Origin: Alloprevotella tannerae | Lineage (GTDB): Bacteria > Bacteroidota > Bacteroidia > Bacteroidales > Bacteroidaceae | Assembly (NCBI GenBank): GCA_015259125.1 | Contig: JABZGR010000026.1 | Span: 1-28,281 of the forward strand | Direction of reading: 5' to 3' | DNA length: 28,281 nucleotides | In this document: piece by piece, positions 24,300 to 28,281 of the stretch | Numbering within the stretch: the first letter of the stretch is position 1 | Layout of the letters: every line of letters starts with the position of its first letter | Made by a program: the position numbers and the translations under genes | Notes under the pieces: generated by a model | Told to the model about the DNA's origin: nothing | Seen by the model: only the letters and a program-made list of their open reading frames with translations | Database searches by the model: none

Positions 24300-25013
24300 A
24301 TGACAAAGTTAAGTGTGAACATCAATAAAATAGCGACACTGCGCAATGCCCGCGGAGGCAATAATCCCGACGTCTTGGCTGTGGCGCTTGATTGTGTACG
24401 CTTCGGCGCACAAGGTATAACCGTGCATCCGCGGCCGGACGAGCGCCATATTCGCCGTAGCGATGTGCACTTGCTGCGGCCGGCATTGGACGTGGAATTT
24501 AATATTGAAGGTTATCCTTCTGACGACTTTATTGATCTGGTTTGCGAAGTCGGGCCGGCGCAAGTGACGCTGGTGCCTGATAAGCCGGGCCAGCTGACGT
24601 CGAACCACGGCTGGGATACGCGGGCCAACCTTTCGCAACTAACAGACGTCGTTGGGCGCTTTAAGGAGAAAGGCATTCGCACGAGTATCTTTATTTCGGC
24701 TGAAAGCGAAAAGGCAGAATATGCTAAGCGAGCGGGGGCTGATCGCGTAGAACTCTATACGGAGCCTTATGCGGCCAATTATGCTACCGACAGAGAGGCG
24801 GCTATACGCCCCTTTGTGGAGACGGCCAACTATGTGCGTAAAATAGGACTCGGCTTGAATGCAGGCCACGACTTGAGTTTGCAAAACCTCTCCTTCTTTC
24901 ATCAGCAAATACCTTGGACTGACGAGGTAAGCATCGGGCACGCTCTGATTTCGGATGCGCTTTACCTTGGTCTGCATAATACGATTCAACAATATCTTAA
25001 CTGTTTAAAGTAA
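24300..25013 (+). CDS. pdxJ: Pyridoxine 5'-phosphate synthase
   Basis: PdxJ condenses 1-deoxyxylulose 5-phosphate with 3-amino-2-oxopropyl phosphate to give pyridoxine 5'-phosphate, the last ring-forming step of DXP-dependent vitamin B6 synthesis. The 237-residue length is normal. Key features are SVNINKIATLRNARGG (5-20), TVHPRPDERHI (41-51) with His43 and Arg45, the glutamate of FNIEGYP (Glu70), GLGLNAGHDL (183-192) with His190, and the phosphate-binding end EVSIGHALI (209-217). The NIEGYP form is what I expect of Bacteroidetes. It is followed 7 bp later by a DJ-1 family gene, so the two are probably co-transcribed. No other B6 gene lies in the window. Confidence 0.96.
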   Translation: MTKLSVNINKIATLRNARGGNNPDVLAVALDCVRFGAQGITVHPRPDERHIRRSDVHLLRPALDVEFNIEGYPSDDFIDLVCEVGPAQVTLVPDKPGQLTSNHGWDTRANLSQLTDVVGRFKEKGIRTSIFISAESEKAEYAKRAGADRVELYTEPYAANYATDREAAIRPFVETANYVRKIGLGLNAGHDLSLQNLSFFHQQIPWTDEVSIGHALISDALYLGLHNTIQQYLNCLK

Positions 25014-25020
25014 TCATACG

Positions 25021-25581
25021 ATGGTATATATCTTCTTGGCTGATGGGTTTGAGGAGTCGGAGGCTTTATTGCCGGCTGATATTTTGAAAAGGGCGGGTCT
25101 TGATGTGTGCTTGGTGAGCATTACGGCGGACAAACTCGTAGCTTCGAGTCACGGCTTCAAGATTATGGCAGATGCCGTCTTTACTGAGATTGATTTGACG
25201 CAGGCCGCAGCGCTTATTATGCCGGGCGGGATGCCGGGCGCTCAAAACTTGTGCGACTTTGCTCCCTTGCGCGAGGCGATTATCAAGCAAAATGAGCGCG
25301 GCGGTTTGTTATGCGCTATCTGCGCCGCCCCAATGACGCTTGGTGCTGCCGGAGTCTTGAAAGATAAGCGGGCTACGTGCTATCCGGGCTTTGAGAAGTA
25401 TTTGGATTGCCAAGTCTATACGGAACGACTCGTAGAAGAAGATGGCCATATCATTACAGGGCGCGGCCCCGGCGCAGCGGCCGAATTTGGTTTTACCATT
25501 GCCGAGCGCCTTACGTCGGCTGACTGTGTAGCGCAGTTGCGACAAGGTATGATTTATACGCCGACTACTTATCGGCCATAA
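25021..25581 (+). CDS. DJ-1/PfpI (YajL-like) family protein
   Basis: A 186-residue cytoplasmic DJ-1 superfamily protein. It has the nucleophile elbow LLCAICAAPMTLG with Cys101 as the reactive cysteine, and DGFEESEALLPADILKRAGL near the start, where Glu14 fits the acid that holds the cysteine in DJ-1. GRGPGAAAEFGF (about 147-158) is the usual C-terminal signature. Members are described as redox-responsive chaperones or deglycase/glyoxalase-like enzymes, and their exact activity is debated. Its position 7 bp after pdxJ suggests a shared transcript; a role in handling reactive carbonyls around B6 chemistry would be speculation. The ATG at 25021 immediately begins the first beta strand. Confidence 0.92.
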   Translation: MVYIFLADGFEESEALLPADILKRAGLDVCLVSITADKLVASSHGFKIMADAVFTEIDLTQAAALIMPGGMPGAQNLCDFAPLREAIIKQNERGGLLCAICAAPMTLGAAGVLKDKRATCYPGFEKYLDCQVYTERLVEEDGHIITGRGPGAAAEFGFTIAERLTSADCVAQLRQGMIYTPTTYRP

Positions 25582-25606
25582 GCATTTCCGCTCTCCTTCG
25601 TCTACA

Positions 25607-25690
25607 TATATAACAATGTGCGCGCGATGCGTCCTGAGGTTAACAAAGCTTGTTGAGCTCAAGACGCATTATATATATAATGTGTGCGCC
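25607..25690. promoter_or_regulatory. Large imperfect palindrome with flanking AT/GC repeats
   Basis: atgcgtcctgag (25627-25638) pairs with ctcaagacgcat (25658-25669) over 12 positions, 11 exact plus one G-U. Inside, ttaacaa pairs with ttgttga around loop agc. On each side are similar strings, ATATATAACAATGTGCGCGC and TATATAATGTGTGCGCC. There is no T-run on the plus strand. It could be an mRNA end structure for pdxJ-DJ-1 or a regulator site for recG. Confidence 0.5.
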
Positions 25691-25725
25691 GTCGACTGAT
25701 AAGTTTTATTCAATAGCATTCTCTT

Positions 25726-27834
25726 TTGACTTCCACTCCGCTCCTCTCGCAAGCTATTAAATATCTGAAAGGTGTAGGCCCGCGCAGAGCCGAACTGCTC
25801 AGCAAGGAACTACATATTGAATCGCTGGGCGACTTGCTGTATACCTTTCCCTTTCGCTACATTGATCGCAGCGAAGTGCACGAGATACAAGCTTTGCAGG
25901 AAGGAATGCCTTACGTGCAAATTCGCGGCCGCTTTATTTCTTTTAGTGAGGAAGGGGAAGGGCGCAAGAAGCGCATTTCAGCCGTGTTTACAGATGGGAC
26001 AGGCTATGTGGATATCGTTTGGTTCGCAGGGCTGAAATACGTGAAGGAGACTTTGCGTTACGATGAAACTTATTTATTGCTCGGAACGCCGAAGCTTTTT
26101 GCCCGACGTATTTCATTTGCACACCCCGAATTGGAAAAGATTGCGCCCGATGCCCCTTTGCAAAATTTAGGCTTGCAGCCCGTTTATCATACGACGGAGC
26201 GGATGAAGAAGATGGGCTTTACTTCAAAGTCTATATCAAAGCTGATGCAAACAGCTTTTGCCTTAATTGAGAGTACGTCGCTGCCCGAGACTTTGCCGAC
26301 GTGGTTTGTGCAAAAGCATCATTTGATGGAGCTGACGAAGGCTTTGCTTACCGCTCATTTTCCGCCCTCTTCCGCGGCGCTCCCCGAAGCCTTACGCCGC
26401 CTAAAGTTTGAAGAACTTTTTTATTTGCAGTTGGATATTCTGCGTTATATGAAGCACCGCCAACTTTCAGTGCAAGGTTTTCGTTTCTCTAAAGTTGGTG
26501 ACCTTTTTCTACGTTTCTTTCACGAACGCCTGCCTTTTGAATTAACGGGGGCGCAAAAGAGAGTGATTCGCGAAATACGCAACGATGCCGGTAGCGGGCG
26601 GCAAATGAATCGCTTATTGCAAGGCGATGTCGGCAGCGGAAAGACAATGGTGGCCTTGATGGCTTGCTTGTTGGCGCTCGACAATGGCTTTCAGGCCTGC
26701 ATTATGGCGCCGACGGAGATTCTCGCCGAGCAGCATTTGGCTACCATTACGGCGTTTCTCGGCGATTTACCTGTACGCGTCGCCCTTCTTACAGGCATTG
26801 TGAAAGGCAAGGTGCGCCAAGAAATCTTGGATGGCGTAGCCGATGGCTCTGTTCAATTGCTGATCGGCACACACACGCTAATAGAGCCGACCGTCCGCTT
26901 CCTCAACTTAGGTTTAGCCGTTATTGATGAGCAGCATCGCTTCGGCGTGAAGCAGCGCTCCCAGCTGTGGACCAAAAACACGCGCCCACCCCATATTTTG
27001 GTAATGACAGCAACGCCGATCCCGCGCACCTTGGCTATGACCGTTTACGGCGATTTAGATGTCTCTATTATTGACGAACTCCCACCCGGCAGGAAGCCCA
27101 TTAAGACCGTACATTATTATCAAGACAATAGCAACCAATTGTATGATGGCCTGCGCTATCAGCTCGGTTTGGGGCGGCAGGCCTACGTCGTTTATCCCTT
27201 GATTAAAGAAAATGCCCAGATGGATCTGAAAGCTTTGGAGCAAGGTTTCGAATCTTTGCGCGAAGTCTTCTCAGATATGGATATTGGTGTCGTGCACGGG
27301 CAAATGCGACCGATTGAGAAGGAATCAGAGATGGCCAGATTTGTTCGGGGAGAAACGAAGATCCTCGTTTCGACAACGGTTATCGAGGTTGGCGTCAACG
27401 TCCCCAATGCAAGTGTTATGGTGATAGAAAATGCCGAGCGTTTTGGCTTGGCCCAACTTCATCAATTGCGCGGTCGAGTAGGGCGAGGAGCAGCTCAAAG
27501 CTACTGCATTTTAGTAACCAAACGCGAGTTGAGTAAAGATAGTCGGGCGCGTATTGGTACCATGGTTGATACGAACGATGGCTTTGAAATAGCTGAAGCC
27601 GACTTGAAGCTCCGTGGTCCCGGCGACTTGGAAGGAACAGCCCAAAGCGGACTTCCTTTTGATCTAAAGATTGCCAATATTGTGCGCGACGGCAATCTGC
27701 TGCAAACGGCTCGCGAAGCTGCCGAAGCTATTATAGATGCAGATCCGCTTTTCGAGCAGTCGCAAAATGCGCTTTTCCGCCAGCGTCTTGATCAGTTGCG
27801 GCGAGAGAAGATTAACTTTTCAGAGATCTCTTGA
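25726..27834 (+). CDS. recG: ATP-dependent DNA helicase RecG
   Basis: A 702-residue RecG, full length (E. coli 693). It reverses stalled forks and branch-migrates recombination junctions. The N-terminal wedge/OB domain (about 60-160) is followed by the helicase core: Walker A GDVGSGKT (300-307), DEQH box (401-404) in DEQHRFGVKQR, motif III VMTATPIPRT and motif VI QLRGRVGRG (RGRVGRG at 582-588), then the RecG-type C-terminus. The start must be TTG at 25726: an in-frame stop (TAG) lies at 25714-25716, the conserved LLSQAIKYLKGVGP begins at the sixth codon, and the next in-frame ATG is far inside the wedge region. A near-consensus -7 box (TAAGTTTT, about 25700-25707) precedes it closely. Confidence 0.96.
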   Translation: MTSTPLLSQAIKYLKGVGPRRAELLSKELHIESLGDLLYTFPFRYIDRSEVHEIQALQEGMPYVQIRGRFISFSEEGEGRKKRISAVFTDGTGYVDIVWFAGLKYVKETLRYDETYLLLGTPKLFARRISFAHPELEKIAPDAPLQNLGLQPVYHTTERMKKMGFTSKSISKLMQTAFALIESTSLPETLPTWFVQKHHLMELTKALLTAHFPPSSAALPEALRRLKFEELFYLQLDILRYMKHRQLSVQGFRFSKVGDLFLRFFHERLPFELTGAQKRVIREIRNDAGSGRQMNRLLQGDVGSGKTMVALMACLLALDNGFQACIMAPTEILAEQHLATITAFLGDLPVRVALLTGIVKGKVRQEILDGVADGSVQLLIGTHTLIEPTVRFLNLGLAVIDEQHRFGVKQRSQLWTKNTRPPHILVMTATPIPRTLAMTVYGDLDVSIIDELPPGRKPIKTVHYYQDNSNQLYDGLRYQLGLGRQAYVVYPLIKENAQMDLKALEQGFESLREVFSDMDIGVVHGQMRPIEKESEMARFVRGETKILVSTTVIEVGVNVPNASVMVIENAERFGLAQLHQLRGRVGRGAAQSYCILVTKRELSKDSRARIGTMVDTNDGFEIAEADLKLRGPGDLEGTAQSGLPFDLKIANIVRDGNLLQTAREAAEAIIDADPLFEQSQNALFRQRLDQLRREKINFSEIS

Positions 27835-27945
27835 GCGTAAAAGAAATCGGCAGGTACTCCGCTTATCCCACCTAATCTAAGGTGAACTCGATAAGAAAGG
27901 TTCAAGGCGAGTAGAACTGATAAAAACAGATTTAAACTTGTCAAG

Positions 27946-27981
27946 AGCCGCGTTTTCAACCGATGAAAGCGCGGCTGTTTT
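27946..27981 (+). terminator. Terminator of recG
   Basis: agccgcg (27946-27952) and cgcggct (27970-27976) are exact complements, with tttc/gaaa pairing inside, followed by gtttt. It resembles the HU-related gene's terminator. Confidence 0.75.
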
Positions 27982-28037
27982 CGTATGCCTTCAAAACTCA
28001 GCCAACTGTTCGTGAAATTAGGCTTAGGATGTTGGGC

Positions 28038-28095
28038 AAACTTTCTCCTATGATCGAAAAAAGTCGCTTATAAGACAATTATTCCGATCATAGGA
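28038..28095. repeat. Dispersed 27-nt motif with inverted repeat, copy 2
   Basis: Bases 28038-28064 match 16985-17011 at 25 of 27 positions. Here tcctatgatcg (28046-28056) is repeated inverted as cgatcatagga (28085-28095), an 11-bp perfect dyad around 28 bases. Confidence 0.7.
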
Positions 28096-28233
28096 AAGAA
28101 TTTTGCGGTAGCGCATAATCAGGAGAAACGGAGTGCGTGACGCGACCTTTTTCTTGCTGAATCTTCGATGAAATCGGCTTTTGGAACTTTTTCTCGTTTT
28201 TCCCTGTCCGTAAATCAAGGCGTTTTGAGAGAC
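28096..28233. other. Intergenic stretch without a supported gene
   Basis: About 140 bases at the right end. A 62-codon minus-strand frame overlaps the repeat and shows no motif, so it is not called. Confidence 0.45.
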
Positions 28234-28249
28234 CAATCCTAAGGGGTTG
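28234..28249 (-). repeat. REP-like palindrome at the right edge
   Basis: caatcctaaggggttg is an imperfect member of the palindrome family at 15754-16291, preceded by GAGAGACC (the inverse-orientation tail). The following ggggttgacgc suggests that the unit continues past the window. Confidence 0.55.
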
Positions 28250-28281
28250 ATTGAACTGACGTTCCGAGGCGGGGTTGACGC

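Overview
The window is about 28 kb of Bacteroidales chromosome, most like Porphyromonas, Tannerella or a relative. Four things point there. Two genes encode probable type IX secretion (T9SS) substrates. Family-specific genes are present: a membrane-anchored TPR-HTH regulator of the DUF6377 type, an HU-related protein and a Bacteroidetes-style ParC. Promoters follow the Bacteroidetes layout TTTG-N19/20-TAnnTTTG. Genes lack obvious Shine-Dalgarno sequences. No phage, conjugative, CRISPR or transposase gene is visible, and most genes are housekeeping genes.

Left part (1-8567): a large secreted multidomain adhesin-like protein enters from beyond the left edge and ends in a strong nested terminator. 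A repeat-bearing intergenic region, a MATE exporter and a convergent DUF6377-type regulator follow. An 840-bp intergenic region then holds a good promoter, a foldable segment and a terminator, which looks like an undescribed small RNA.

Middle (8568-16434): a short T9SS type B-sorted protein, uvrA and ybaK are packed as one likely operon. A POT-family peptide transporter follows, ending in a perfect 16-bp hairpin. Converging on it are a LysR-type regulator and, upstream of that regulator, an unlisted 41-residue membrane micro-protein with its own promoter and a palindrome near -65. The next ~560 bp is a cluster of REP-like palindromic repeats, including a ~136-bp direct repeat with a 168-bp period.

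Right part (16435-28281): an HU-related gene with a strong promoter; parC; tRNA-Leu(TAG), transcribed divergently from parC; an AT-richer acyltransferase ending just beyond the tRNA 3' end; an ABC exporter; NAD kinase divergent from pdxJ with abutting -7 boxes; pdxJ with a DJ-1 family gene; and recG, which must start at TTG. The regions downstream of the HU-related gene and recG share a related terminator and a 27-nt motif, suggesting a dispersed intergenic element. The REP-like palindrome recurs at the right edge.

The most novel-looking items are non-coding or very small: the putative sRNA at 8270-8452, the micro-protein/LysR unit, the REP-like cluster, and the paired terminator-plus-motif element. 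All calls are by eye; no homology search or folding program was run.
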